DNA of 15,000 nucleotides from Penaeus vannamei (GCF_042767895.1 NC_091555.1:34153550-34168549), one strand, 5' to 3'. Shown: positions 1-9,640, counted from the first letter of the stretch. Notes: generated from the letters alone by a model not told the origin. Numbers and translations: made by a program.

Positions 1-80
1 GTGTGAATGATGTGATGAGTGCCAAATGTGAAAGATGTGATGAGTGCCAAGTGTGAATGATATGATGAGTGCCAAATGTG
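1..80. repeat. 25-bp minisatellite, right-hand end
   Basis: A 25-bp unit beginning gtgccaaatgtg and ending gatga repeats in register: a partial copy at 1-18, full copies at 19-43 and 44-68, and a broken copy from 69 to 80, where the sequence changes to unrelated DNA. Copies differ at a few positions. The array begins at the first base, so it very probably continues outside the window. A 25-bp period is not a multiple of three, which argues against it being a protein repeat. Confidence 0.85.
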
Positions 81-576
81 TTTTAGCGGCACATTATCCT
101 CCCTGATTTCGCGCTGACCCTGTGCTCTCCCACAGCTGACTTGCACGTATTCCATAACAGGTCTGATCCTTCAGTGCAAACAGAGGGGCATCAGTATGAT
201 TATGTACACTATGCACTGTGCGGTCTTTTTTAGTCATACGCACAAAAATTAGGCCTAAATGAAAGAGCGAAGCAGGGAGCAAATAAGAAGGAAGAAAAGA
301 AGGAGAGGAAAATGCAAAAGTGTATGAGGTAAAGAGAAGCAATATATTGCGGAGGGAGAGCGAAAAATCGCGCGAGGTTCCAAACAGGAGGAAGATAGAA
401 GGCAATAAATAGAGGAAGAAAAGTGAGCGAAGTTAAAGAGGAGGGATGAGTAATAAGTGGAAAGGAAGGGAGAAGGGAAGAAGAGGGGTCCTGATAAACC
501 TGTTCTTGTAGGGCAATCATTGAGCAATTTCTATTTATGATGGAGGGCAAGGGTGGGGGTGTTTCTTGTATGCATG

Positions 577-579
<3 letters not shown>
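81..579. other. Unique DNA with a purine-rich strand, no gene seen
   Basis: No recognisable gene. From about 250 to 500 the + strand is dominated by A and G (gaagg, gagga, aaaga blocks) without a fixed repeat unit, so the frames open on the minus strand here are Ser/Leu/Phe-rich products of composition. The far right (541-570) is G-rich and leads into the CA repeat. Confidence 0.6.

Positions 580-669
<90 letters not shown>
580..669. repeat. (AC)45 dinucleotide microsatellite
   Basis: Uninterrupted AC repeat of about 90 bp. It is the first part of a compound block that continues as CACT, CT and hexamer repeats up to about 900. Alternating purine-pyrimidine DNA of this length can adopt Z-form. 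Confidence 0.98.
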
Positions 670-675
<6 letters not shown>

Positions 676-705
676 ACTCACACACTCACTCACTCACTCA
701 CTCAC

Positions 706-788
<83 letters not shown>
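670..788. repeat. CACT tetranucleotide passing into (CT)40
   Basis: Positions 670-683 carry two tcacacac-like units. About 684-710 is an actc tetranucleotide repeat. 709-788 is a perfect CT repeat of 40 units. The stepwise change from CA through CACT to CT looks like point-mutation seeding of one repeat by its neighbour, an inference from the order of the units. Confidence 0.97.
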
Positions 789-797
<9 letters not shown>

Positions 798-900
798 TTC
801 TCTTTCTCTTTCTCTTTCTCTTTCTCTTTCTCGCACTCACACACTCGCACTCGCACTCGCACTCGCACTCGCACACACACGCTCACACACACAGACATAT
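789..900. repeat. Two hexanucleotide repeats, (TTTCTC)6 and (TCGCAC)5
   Basis: After a short CT stretch, tttctc repeats six times at 797-832. Following a brief cactcacac bridge, tcgcac repeats five times at 845-874. The block ends in degenerate CA-rich DNA by about 900. The frames open across the whole 537-1235 region translate these repeats as Thr-His, Ser-Leu and Arg-Thr runs and are not genes. Confidence 0.95.
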
Positions 901-910
901 ACACATACAT

Positions 911-944
911 ATACACAATACGCACGTATTTGTGTATTGTGCAT
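911..944. other. Inverted repeat, 11-bp arms with one mismatch
   Basis: atacacaatac at 911-921 pairs with gtattgtgcat at 934-944, ten of eleven positions complementary, around a 12-base loop. It sits just past the compound microsatellite. Nearby DNA is CA/TG biased, so chance formation is quite possible. Confidence 0.5.
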
Positions 945-1616
945 TTAAATATGCATACAATAAACATGCATTTTTGTGAGCCTGCCTCTCGCAGTTTCTC
1001 TTCTACCAAAGTCTCATTATACTGCAGTCAAATTTATTCTTCGATTAAAAGACCATTTATCGCGCATACTTTCCCGAATAAAACGCCTTATATATCTCGC
1101 AATATCTGTTCTCCCTCTGCTCCTCCTCTTTCTCTTTTTTTTTTGTCTCTCCTTTCTTCCGTTGTCCGTATCTGGTTTTCTTCCCCTTTGCTGCCTTGGT
1201 TTCCCTTGCTCTTAACTTTAATTTATCAACTATAAGATCTGGCTCTGCTGCAGCGGTGCCCCAGGAAGAGAAACTGTGTGTTTGATATGTGACACAAGTA
1301 ATTTTCAAATTTTCAAGATTTTGAGATTTTGTTGTGGCTGTCAGAAAGAACGTAATGGCACAAAGAAAAGGAAAGAAAAGGAGGAAGCAATGGTGGATAT
1401 TCCTTAATTTAGGCGTCTTAGCTTTTAGAGTAAGTTTTTGGACATGAATGAGGGAAAATAGTGGTGCCTTCTCGTCTGCAGAACTGAGGACTCACACAGC
1501 CATTTCGAGTTACATATCGTCGTGTTTGTTGGTCTTTGCAAACCCTATCCCAAAGGGTATACTAATACACAGGTGAATAAGGATACAGCCCTTCCCCCTC
1601 CCCGAAAGATAGAAGA
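945..1616. other. Unique DNA, no gene seen
   Basis: No gene recognised. 1101-1215 is pyrimidine-rich (tctcc, tttct), which makes the + frames Leu/Phe/Ser-rich and the minus frame at 1057-1308 Lys/Glu/Arg-rich. 1300-1332 shows a short slipped A/T pattern (repeated ttttcaa / gatttt). 1340-1400 is A/G-rich. The rest has mixed composition with stops in all frames. Confidence 0.6.
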
Positions 1617-1815
1617 TATCAGCCACCCCGGGCGGTCGATCGCGCGTCGCTCGTGGGAGTTTGCCGGCGACGCGGCGGCCGCATCCATCATCGTAGGCGA
1701 GCGCGAGATCTTTCCGCCTCCGATATTGCACTCTTATTTACACTGCGGGGCCATCCGCGCCCCCAGAGCGCGTCTTTATAACCTCTCGCTCGCGCCCGCC
1801 AGCACACACTGACAC
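1617..1815 (+). promoter_or_regulatory. CpG-rich patch with TATA-like box (possible core promoter)
   Basis: GC-rich island-like segment in otherwise AT-richer DNA, with 14 CpG dinucleotides between 1629 and 1681 and a NotI-type gcggccgc at 1675-1682. A tttataa box at 1775-1781 is isolated in GC-rich sequence. A start site about 25-30 bp downstream would fall near 1803-1811 (cacactgac), which is not a good arthropod TCAGT initiator. The first ATG after it is at 1820 and opens a frame that soon runs into the CA satellite, so no convincing transcript follows. Other CpG-rich patches in the window lack a TATA box, so this is the best promoter candidate but a weak one. Confidence 0.2.
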
Positions 1816-1890
1816 AGGCATGCAAGGACTTCAACTCATGCTCATACTTACACCACACTTTTATTCTTACTATTGTACTCACACTGCCCT

Positions 1891-2129
<239 letters not shown>

Positions 2130-2171
2130 TTATTATAATTTTCATTGTTATTGTTGTTTTTGTTGCTGCAG

Positions 2172-2256
2172 TTGATGTTTTGGTTGTTGGCGCTGTTTTA
2201 CCATCGGCTTACTCTCTTACTGTGATTTGCATGTGGACAAACAAAATGAAAATTTG
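2172..2256 (+). other. Candidate internal exon of 85 nt, coding unproven
   Basis: A T-rich tract ending in ttgctgcag (2163-2171) resembles a 3' splice site, and ttg followed by gtaagt (2257-2262) is a consensus 5' splice site. Between them one frame, starting after two leading bases, is open and gives a hydrophobic peptide beginning DVLVVGAVLPSAYSLTVI, long enough for one membrane segment. Other frames contain stops. I do not recognise the peptide. The acceptor lies only 49 bp after the CA satellite. Splice-like motifs arise often in T-rich DNA, so this could easily be chance. Confidence 0.15.
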
Positions 2257-2262
2257 GTAAGT

Positions 2263-2564
2263 TGATTATAGATCATATTTCATAAAGATCATCCTCTCCA
2301 TGCGCACTTTTATGCACTTGTTGTTGCAATTTTCATTGTTTATTTACTTCGATATGCTGGAAACATAAACTGCAATATTTGCAATTGGATTTTTATGGAC
2401 TTCCGGTTCATTTTGTTATATAAACCCATTATAACAACTATTTACAATTTGCGTAAAATTGTATATCTCCTTTTTACATATGCAATTTTATTTGCACTTG
2501 TATATTTTGGAAAATATGAGTTTCCCTTGTTTTACAATGGTGCACTATTGTTGTAACTTCCCTG
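2263..2564. other. AT-rich unique DNA, no gene seen
   Basis: AT-rich with several TATA-like strings (for example ttatataaa near 2416), which are expected in DNA of this composition and are not called as promoters. No open frame of note and no repeats beyond short A/T runs. Confidence 0.6.
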
Positions 2565-2737
2565 CTCTCTCTCTCTCTCTCTCCTCTCCCTCCCCTCCCT
2601 CCCTCCCTCCCTCCTCAATCATTCACTCTCCTCTCCCCTCCACCCCTCCTCTCTCTCTCTCCCTTTATCTCGCTATATATTTCTCTCTATCCTCTCTCCG
2701 TCTCTCTCTTTCTATCTCCCTCCCTCCTTCCCTCTTT
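2565..2737. repeat. Degenerate CT/CCT pyrimidine tract
   Basis: Almost entirely C and T on the + strand, with short CT runs (about 2569-2582), ccct units (2586-2613) and scattered breaks at 2616-2630 and 2667-2690. It looks like an old, mutated CT/CCCT microsatellite. The frames across it are Ser/Leu/Pro-rich and compositional. Confidence 0.85.
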
Positions 2738-2753
2738 TATACGGGCGGTTATT

Positions 2754-3128
2754 ATGAGAAAGAACAAAATTTGCGTAATTTGGTTTGCATTTTGGAAAAA
2801 AAAGACGGACTCCGCCTTGGCTGCTGCTCTCCAGGTAAGCATATGCAAAATATTACCACGAGGTGCTGGCAAGATAGACCCTTACGAGGTCATTGCTCAC
2901 TGGCCCTCGAGTAGAGCCATTTCAACCCATTTCTCGCTTAGAGGTCGATCGATAGGAGATGCTAGGGCCGAGTGTACTGGGCAGCACTTCTCGCCGGGCC
3001 ACACACTGTGCCGTATTATGACCATTGAGGAAGTGCTGTGCTTGTTATTTCTGCGAGCAGGCCGCGGCAGTTCGGGGGAATCGCCCAGCTGCCGCGGCGA
3101 TGTGTGCGACACGAATCCGCAGATGTAA
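2754..3128 (+). other. Open frame of 124 codons in unique DNA, coding unproven
   Basis: An ATG at 2754 opens a 124-codon frame through non-repetitive DNA of mixed then GC-rich composition. A consensus 5' splice site, cag followed by gtaagc (intron would start at 2835), occurs after codon 27. A T-rich 3' splice-like site ends at 3341 (ttgttttccag). Splicing 2834 to 3342 would keep the frame for 18 more codons to a TAA, giving only about 45 residues. Unspliced, the frame continues to TAA at 3126-3128. The minus strand is also open over 2897-3214, as often happens in GC-rich patches. No family is recognised on either strand, and no signal peptide or repeat is evident. Confidence 0.12.
3061..3098. 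other. Perfect 10-bp GC-rich inverted repeat (hairpin)
   Basis: gccgcggcag at 3061-3070 is exactly complementary to ctgccgcggc at 3089-3098, with an 18-base spacer that can itself pair ggg (from about 3074) with ccc (3084-3086). Each arm contains a SacII-type ccgcgg. It would fold stably as RNA from either strand. There is no trailing T run and no flanking arms long enough for a typical pre-miRNA, so its role is unknown. Confidence 0.8.
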
Positions 3129-3680
3129 CGATAACGTTTGAAATAGATTCTGTTCTTCTCTTGCATGAGTTTTTTAGAATTTCGTTTGATTGATATGGAT
3201 TGGTTGATCTGCATGTGGTCGCTTTACCTCATTTCTGTTATGCATATAAAGTTTGTATATGTGTTTTCGTATTGGTTCTCCTAATTGAATTTCAAATGCC
3301 TGCATAGAATTTTTTTTGTTCTTTCTATCATTGTTTTCCAGGTGATCAGGAATAGCGTTATTATACTCCTCGACATAAGGAAACGTACCGTTATATAAAA
3401 CAAACCATTTTGCAACACCAGCCTTTTCCCTTTATGTGTAATTAGTGTAGGGATAGACCAATACTGAAATGATATTTTGTGATTTGATCTAAAACGAGAT
3501 TTGATATTCTGTTAATATTTGATGACATTAGCCAAAAATGCTTTGAAATCTGGTAAAGCTGAAATGTATAGCGAGCCCCAAAGCAACGGCAGCCGTAGTG
3601 GGACGGTAATTGCAGCGACACAGGCTCTATTAAGGGACATAATGAAGCCAAAGGATCATGCTAATTCATCCAACTTTTAA
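3129..3680. other. AT-rich unique DNA, no gene seen
   Basis: Mostly AT-rich, with stops in every frame at short intervals. A splice-acceptor-like tract (3318-3341) is described with the preceding open frame. TATA-like strings at about 3245 and 3392 are unremarkable at this composition. A minus-strand frame at 3442-3651 (69 codons) is not recognised. Confidence 0.6.
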
Positions 3681-4100
3681 TTGGCCCTGAATGGACGGCG
3701 GCCATTGTTGTGCGGAGAGAATTCGCTTTTAATCACTTTTTATCGACCTGAAGCTCGGATGAGAGGGATGAAACGTCGACGTGGAAATGGTAGCGGCGTC
3801 ATTAAAGCGGATGAGCGAGGGCCTTGGCGTGGGAGGGCGAGTGACGCCTCGTCGGATCGCGCTTCGGGGAACCAGCTGATCGGCTTGATCCCGTTCCGCT
3901 CTGACGCCCTCGGAGCCGCCGACGAGCTCTCGGAAACGCGCCGGACGATGGCCCACGTCACGCCAGGCATGGGGCACGCCGCGGGCTGTCCTTCCCACGC
4001 TCGGCTGAAGGGGGTCGGCCGGGTCTCGCGTCGAAGGAGGCACAGGCGGTTCCTAACTTTGTTGATGGCAAAATTGGGAGTGAGTGGGGCCGTGGGTTAA
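3681..4100 (+). other. CpG-rich segment, open on both strands, coding unproven
   Basis: GC- and CpG-rich DNA, densest from about 3760 to 4050. A + frame of 139 codons and two minus frames (3729-4043 and 3740-3970) are open together, the usual result of few TA-containing stops in GC-rich DNA rather than evidence of a gene. The + product is Arg/Gly-rich with a basic RRRRHRR cluster near residue 116 and has no recognised domain. The first codon is not a clear ATG. It could be a promoter-type CpG patch, an old exon or a transposon fragment. Confidence 0.12.
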
Positions 4101-5189
<1,089 letters not shown>

Positions 5190-5200
5190 CTGTCCTGTCT

Positions 5201-5307
<107 letters not shown>

Positions 5308-5361
5308 ATGGATTTATGCGTATATGTATTAGAGAGGGAGAGGGAGAGGAATAGATGATAT

Positions 5362-5866
5362 ATGCAACGCTTCTACTGCACAGAAAACATTTTACCTCGT
5401 TATATTTTTAGGTGTTCCCTCGGTGAAGACGAGCGTATTTTCCATAAATGCGTTGTAGGAGAGAAAACAAAACAACGAGCATGCACGCGCTTTGTTCCTC
5501 TAACGAAGCGCATGTTACAGCAGCCTGAATACGAATTTGTGTGAGTACAGAATTGATTCTCTCGGAACTCGAGCAGGCTGTAATTGAAACGATTATGTTT
5601 CGTATTTGGTATTTCGTCGAGTTTGCAATTGTGCCGTGACGAACGAGCGGACTTCCCGGTCATTACGGGAAGTTGGAGGCAGCGGCACAGGAGGACTCGG
5701 CATTTTGTGCGTCTCTTGTTGTTTTCTTTCAGCTGGGGAGCGCCGGGTAGGATCTCTCGGCATGGGGCTTTGGTTATTTTTAAGGTGGCACGAGGAAATA
5801 ACAGTTGCTGAGATATTGATTTATTTGTTAGTATTTCTGGAAGCCTATCCAGTTGAATCAGCCTAG
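5362..5866 (+). other. Candidate two-exon arrangement, coding unproven
   Basis: An ATG at 5362 opens a 60-codon frame ending in TGA at 5542-5544. Inside its last codon is gtgagt (5541-5546), a good 5' splice site. A strong 3' splice-like site with a long pyrimidine tract (tgttttctttcag) ends at 5732. Removing 5541-5732 (192 bp) restores a valine codon and continues in frame for 26 codons to TGA near 5811, giving about 86 residues, with WGAPGRISRHGALVIF after the junction. The alternative frame after 5732 is open to 5866 and ends in a hydrophobic stretch (ILIYLLVFL). The first ATG has a T at -3. No family is recognised for any version. Confidence 0.18.
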
Positions 5867-5929
5867 GCTAGGGTCAACTTCGGTAGCTTTAATGGGTGTT
5901 ACGGGTTGCTGCGGGGAGGATGCGAGAGC

Positions 5930-6046
5930 ACAAGACACACGCGAACACACATAAGTACACGCGCACACACGCACACGAACACGTATGCACCCGCACCCAT
6001 ACCCACACCACACCACATCACAACACAAAACACACACACACACAAA
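5930..6046. repeat. Degenerate CA-rich satellite
   Basis: Interrupted CA repeat with variants acgc, acgaac, accc and acaccac, ending in a nearly clean AC run at about 6028-6045 and then an A-rich stretch to 6064. It appears to be an old, heavily mutated microsatellite. Frames across it are Thr/His- or Val/Cys-rich. Confidence 0.85.
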
Positions 6047-6064
6047 AGACAGCAACAAAAAAAG

Positions 6065-6548
6065 ACACGGGCTTTCGACATGACAGCGAGATACGTGACA
6101 AGAGAGAACAAGGCATGAGGCGTAAGGGCGTGGACTCCTGCCGCCTCTCTCTATCTGCCGCGATTTATTTTTTTATTGATTCGTGTATGAATAAGGCGTT
6201 GTAAATTATGAAAGATAACCATCCTGATGATACCAGTGCAGTAGCTCGTAAACAGTACATATTTCCTGGTCTTAATGTTTAGTTATGAGGCTCATAAGAG
6301 GAAAGAAACAAACAAACAAAAAATGGTTTGAAAAGATTTTCGATATGAAACAGAAAAAGTTTTGTATAGCACAAAAATACTCGACCAAAGTCCGGAATTA
6401 GATTTATTATTTTTATGGCCATTACGCCTCCCCCTAACCACAATAGTCTTTTTTTCTCTCTCTCTCTTTTCTTATATGATCAAGAAATTGGCTGGAAAAT
6501 ACACGACCGTTGAGGAAATGCCCTTCTGTTTCCGGCCTGGGGAGAATA
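6065..6548. other. Unique DNA, no gene seen
   Basis: Mixed to AT-rich sequence without a long repeat. 6301-6330 is A-rich (aaac units) and 6450-6468 is a short CT-type run. The frame at 6362-6922 starts here, but most of it translates the purine repeats downstream. Nothing recognised. Confidence 0.55.
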
Positions 6549-6569
6549 GGGGGGGGGGGGCAGGGGGGG
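6549..6569 (+). repeat. G12 and G7 runs
   Basis: Twelve G at 6549-6560, ca, then seven G at 6563-6569. Enough consecutive G for an intramolecular G-quadruplex. It leads directly into the purine-only tract and (AG)n repeat. Confidence 0.9.
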
Positions 6570-6589
6570 CAGGAAGGATTACCAGGACT

Positions 6590-6668
6590 CAGAAAAGGAA
6601 AATAGGAAGAGGAAAGATCGAGAGGGGAGAAGGCCGTGGAAAAGGAGAGAGAGAAAAGAGAGAGAGAG

Positions 6669-6747
<79 letters not shown>
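6590..6747. repeat. Purine tract with (AG)38
   Basis: 6590-6671 is nearly all purine, with gagagaaaag units. 6672-6747 is a perfect AG repeat of 38 units. Together with the G-runs just upstream the + strand is almost purely purine for about 200 bp. The Arg-Glu frames here are repeat translations. Confidence 0.97.
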
Positions 6748-6751
<4 letters not shown>

Positions 6752-7140
6752 GGGCTGGGCGGAAAGCAGGTATGGCGAGATCGAAGGAAAGCGGAGGTGC
6801 GAGGGGCTAGAAGGATAGGACTAAATAGGGAAAGAGAATTAAGGGAGAATTGTAAACAGAAGATAGGAGAGACGGGAAGGACCTCGGCGACGAATGCTAG
6901 GGGAGGAGCGAGTGGAGTCTAGCGAACCGGCTGCGAGGGCGGTCGCGGGAAAAGGCGTCGGGGGACCACTTGCACGAAGGGAAGATCCCCAGCAAAGATT
7001 ATGACCTCCTCCCCCAAGGCTGCTGAACCGGCCTACAATTGGGCCCGAGGAAACGTCTACAGGAGGATTTTTTCTGAGTGGACGGGTGGAGGGAGGTGAG
7101 GGGACACTGGGATTGGAAGAAGAAGAAAAAAAAGAGGAAA
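6748..7140. other. G/A-rich unique DNA, no gene seen
   Basis: Purine bias continues in weaker form to about 6920, then a GC-rich stretch (6925-7075) and an A/G-rich run (7115-7150, gaagaagaaaaaaaag). The minus strand is open over 6839-7207 with a Ser/Pro-rich product that reflects composition. No recognised protein. Confidence 0.5.
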
Positions 7141-7172
7141 AAGAAGGCGAATCCACAGATTTCGTTCTACAG

Positions 7173-7347
7173 AAATTCTGGTGCTGACTCTGGGGCTGGT
7201 AGTCCACTCTATGACCGCGGATTATTTCAGGAAACCTTTGCCATTGACGCTATCAAAGGTCACATTGTACCCGATGCAATTGACGGTTTAGGGGACGAGA
7301 AGGAAGAGCTCCGGATTCCCGCATGTCTTGCAAGATTAACTCAGTAA
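7173..7347 (+). other. Candidate terminal exon, 58 codons, coding unproven
   Basis: Splice-acceptor-like ttcgttctacag ends at 7172. A second possible acceptor, gattatttcag, ends at 7230. From 7174 one frame is open to TAA at 7345-7347 and gives a peptide of balanced composition, containing SPLYDRGLFQETF and later GLGDEKEELRIP. The frame is also open upstream to a GTG at 7078, but that part is a Lys-rich translation of the A/G tract. This is one of the most protein-like stretches in the window by eye, with no low-complexity bias, but I do not recognise it. No polyadenylation signal follows closely. Confidence 0.2.
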
Positions 7348-7529
7348 AGAATTATGATACGCAAGAGTGACTTGGTTTGTAGTCAGTGCGCTGTGCCGAT
7401 TGCACAGTAATCGCAGTTTGCTTGCAGAAATGACGTTTACAGTTTCGCAAAAGCGCGGTGTATCATCAAGTGATATGTCTTCTTTATTTGCTGTTTGAAA
7501 AAGGAACTAAGGGTATTAAAAAGAGTATG
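7348..7529. other. Unique DNA with a short open frame after an acceptor-like site
   Basis: gtttgcttgcag ending at 7427 resembles a 3' splice site. An ATG at 7430 then opens a 22-codon frame ending in TGA near 7496. It is too short to weigh, and nothing else was found here. Confidence 0.3.
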
Positions 7530-7630
7530 ATGCAAATGGGAAAGAGGCGGATAGAGGAAGGAAGAGAGGAAGAGATGGAGAGAGGGAGAAGGAAGTAGAA
7601 AGGAGAGAGAGTGTGAATGAGAGAGAGCGG
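7530..7630. repeat. Degenerate GA-rich purine tract
   Basis: The + strand is almost all A and G (gaagg, gagag, ggaaga) with a short clean GA run near 7601-7626. It looks like a decayed GA microsatellite. Confidence 0.8.
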
Positions 7631-8034
7631 CTAGGTGTATTTCGACTTGATACCCAACCATTACCCAATGATTATAACATATGAGACTACGTTTGCGAGA
7701 GTTAATGGGAATCTGTGAGGAAGAAGGGAGTGTGCATGGCAGTGTTGCAGGAGCTGCATCCGTGTTCAACATTTGTGGGATTTTACCGTTCGGATGGCAA
7801 GTGGTCGTCGGGGATCCCTTTTCTTTTCCCTGCAAAGGCAATTTAAAAGGGCGTTCGAGGATTTCTTCCCCGACGAAAGTATGGGGATTGATTCTCATGT
7901 GGGGGACGTGTGGGGTTGAAATTAATTCCTGGAATGCCTTGTGGGTTCGTCGGTTCCCCAAGGACTCTGCCTGTGGGACTAGAAACTCTTCTGGTTTTGT
8001 AACATTGATGATTGTTTGGATAGAGATTTTGAAT
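7631..8034. other. Unique DNA, open frames on both strands, not recognised
   Basis: A + frame from ATG at 7681 covers about 118 codons of non-repetitive sequence before entering the GGAA repeat and ending at 8181. It includes Cys residues and the stretch FGWQVVVGDPFSFPCKGN near residue 37. The minus strand is open over 7437-7961 (174 codons), its C-terminal half being a translation of the GA tract. Neither matches a family I know. No splice or promoter signal favours one strand. The + frame is the longer one in unique DNA but is still within the range expected by chance. Confidence 0.15.
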
Positions 8035-8137
8035 AAAGAAAGACGGCGGGGGAAGAGAGAGAGAGACAGGGAGGAAGGAAAGAAAGAAGGAAGGAAGGAA
8101 GGAAGGAAAGAAAGAAAGAAGGAAAGAAGGAAGGGGA
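8035..8137. repeat. GGAA/GAAA tetranucleotide repeat
   Basis: From about 8068 to 8133 the + strand is made of ggaa and gaaa tetramers (aaggaaggaagg, aaagaaagaagg), preceded by a looser A/G stretch with a gagagaga run at 8055-8066. All-purine, and another potential triplex-forming tract. Lys/Glu/Gly/Arg frames across it are not genes. Confidence 0.93.
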
Positions 8138-8575
<438 letters not shown>

Positions 8576-8840
8576 ATATGTGTTTTTCTCTCTATGTTTT
8601 TTCACACTGACAGATTTTATTTGCAAATATAGATTCCGTAGATGTTTATAAACTACAAGGCAACAAAGTAGCTTCTCCCCGACCCGGCAAATCGAATGCA
8701 GCGCCGCCAACTGCTTCATCATAACCAATAACGTAGACGGAGTTAGAAGGCAGTGATCAAAGAGAGGAGCCGCCGCCTTTGGAAGGTCGCCCAGAATTGG
8801 ATGAGAAAGACTAGGAATTGGATGCTTTAGACGCAGCACC
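8576..8840. other. Unique DNA, no gene seen
   Basis: Mixed composition. The minus strand stays open from the GT repeat through to 8839, and the non-repeat part contains PIPSLSHPILGDLPKAAAPL. It has no recognised domain and its C-terminal third is pure repeat translation. No signal for a real gene. Confidence 0.45.
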
Positions 8841-9640
8841 TTGGAAGACGGGCGGAAGGGGAGATGGTGGGGGCGGGGCTGGGGGTGGGGGAATCCGCGT
8901 GAGGTTACAAGCTGAGGGAAACCTTTTAAGACGTCGAGGAGAAGGAAAATTCTGTACTGAAGTAGTAGGCGGGCCTTGGAGGATGGTAAATGAGTATGAA
9001 GGAGAAAGTGCAGCGGCTGGAAAGCAGTGAAACGCGCGAGATTTATGATTCGAAGATGATGGAAGAAGTGTTTAAATAGTGCGTACTGAAAAGAGAAATG
9101 TTTGGCGAATGAGGGTGGGCGGTGAGAGAGTTTTGGGGGAGTTACGACGAGGAGAAAATGTTCGAGTAAATGAAGTAAGAGGGAAGGGTAAAAGTATTGC
9201 GAAAAATGATGACAGGCTGAGAGCGGCTTAGGAAAGCTGCCGAGAAAGTTATAAAAGAAAAAGCGAGGATTTCTTCAGAATGATAGATGCGCCAACGCTA
9301 GGACGACATAATTACGGCCGTTTTGTCTCCGGCGCAGATGAAGATAAAGATTCAAAGGAAAGATAGAGATGCGCGAGGAGAGGCAGCAGCTCGGCAACGG
9401 AAGTCCCTCGAAAACACACCTTGCAGCTTCAGCGAGAGGGGGGAGGCGTAAACTAATCCGAAAGTTTTGACAAGATACACAAACTAGCATACACGCAGGG
9501 GGAGAGTGGGAACAGGGCGAAGGAGCATAGGAAACAACGCGCGAACGAAGGGCACAGCTTGGGGAACACGACCCTTTCAGCGAGGAAAAGGGAGAAGATA
9601 GTGAGGACAAGGAAAGCTAACATACAGCATGGGCGGAGTT
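8841..9640 (+). other. Long purine-skewed region, no gene recognised
   Basis: For about 800 bp the + strand is clearly enriched in G and A (gaagg, gggag, gagaa) without a repeat unit and with few C or T runs. Minus-strand frames (9275-9610, 9453-9653) are Ser/Leu/Pro-rich as expected from this bias. A + frame at 8818-9030 is Gly-rich over the G-run cluster. A tataaaag box lies at 9250-9257 with a tcag 26 bp further on (9275-9278), slightly close for a TATA/initiator pair, and no recognisable transcript follows. Confidence 0.5.
8869..8891 (+). other. Canonical G-quadruplex motif
   Basis: Four G-runs of 5, 4, 5 and 5 bases (8869-8873, 8875-8878, 8881-8885, 8887-8891) separated by loops of 1, 2 and 1 bases (c, ct, t). 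This satisfies the standard G-quadruplex pattern with very short loops, which known biophysics associates with high stability. It lies at the left end of the purine-skewed region. Confidence 0.9.

Noticed and set aside
1..80. CRISPR-like array
   Set aside because: The repeats are directly adjacent with no spacers of variable sequence, and the setting is eukaryotic; it is a tandem minisatellite.
537..1235. Long frames giving His-Thr, Ser-Leu and Arg-Thr runs
   Set aside because: They are translations of the CA, CT and hexamer microsatellites in all phases; a dinucleotide repeat has no stops in any frame, so length means nothing.
2410..3400. TATA-like strings (near 2416, 3245 and 3392) as promoters
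   Set aside because: They lie in AT-rich DNA where such strings are expected, with no initiator or gene downstream.
3681..4100. 139-codon frame as a firm gene
   Set aside because: Both strands are open over the same GC-rich DNA, the product is Arg/Gly-rich without domains, and no splice or start context favours it. Kept only as a CpG-rich segment.
6362..6922. 186-codon frame with a hydrophobic start and an Arg-Glu middle
   Set aside because: Its length depends on the G-run and AG repeat; the unique part is short and not recognised.
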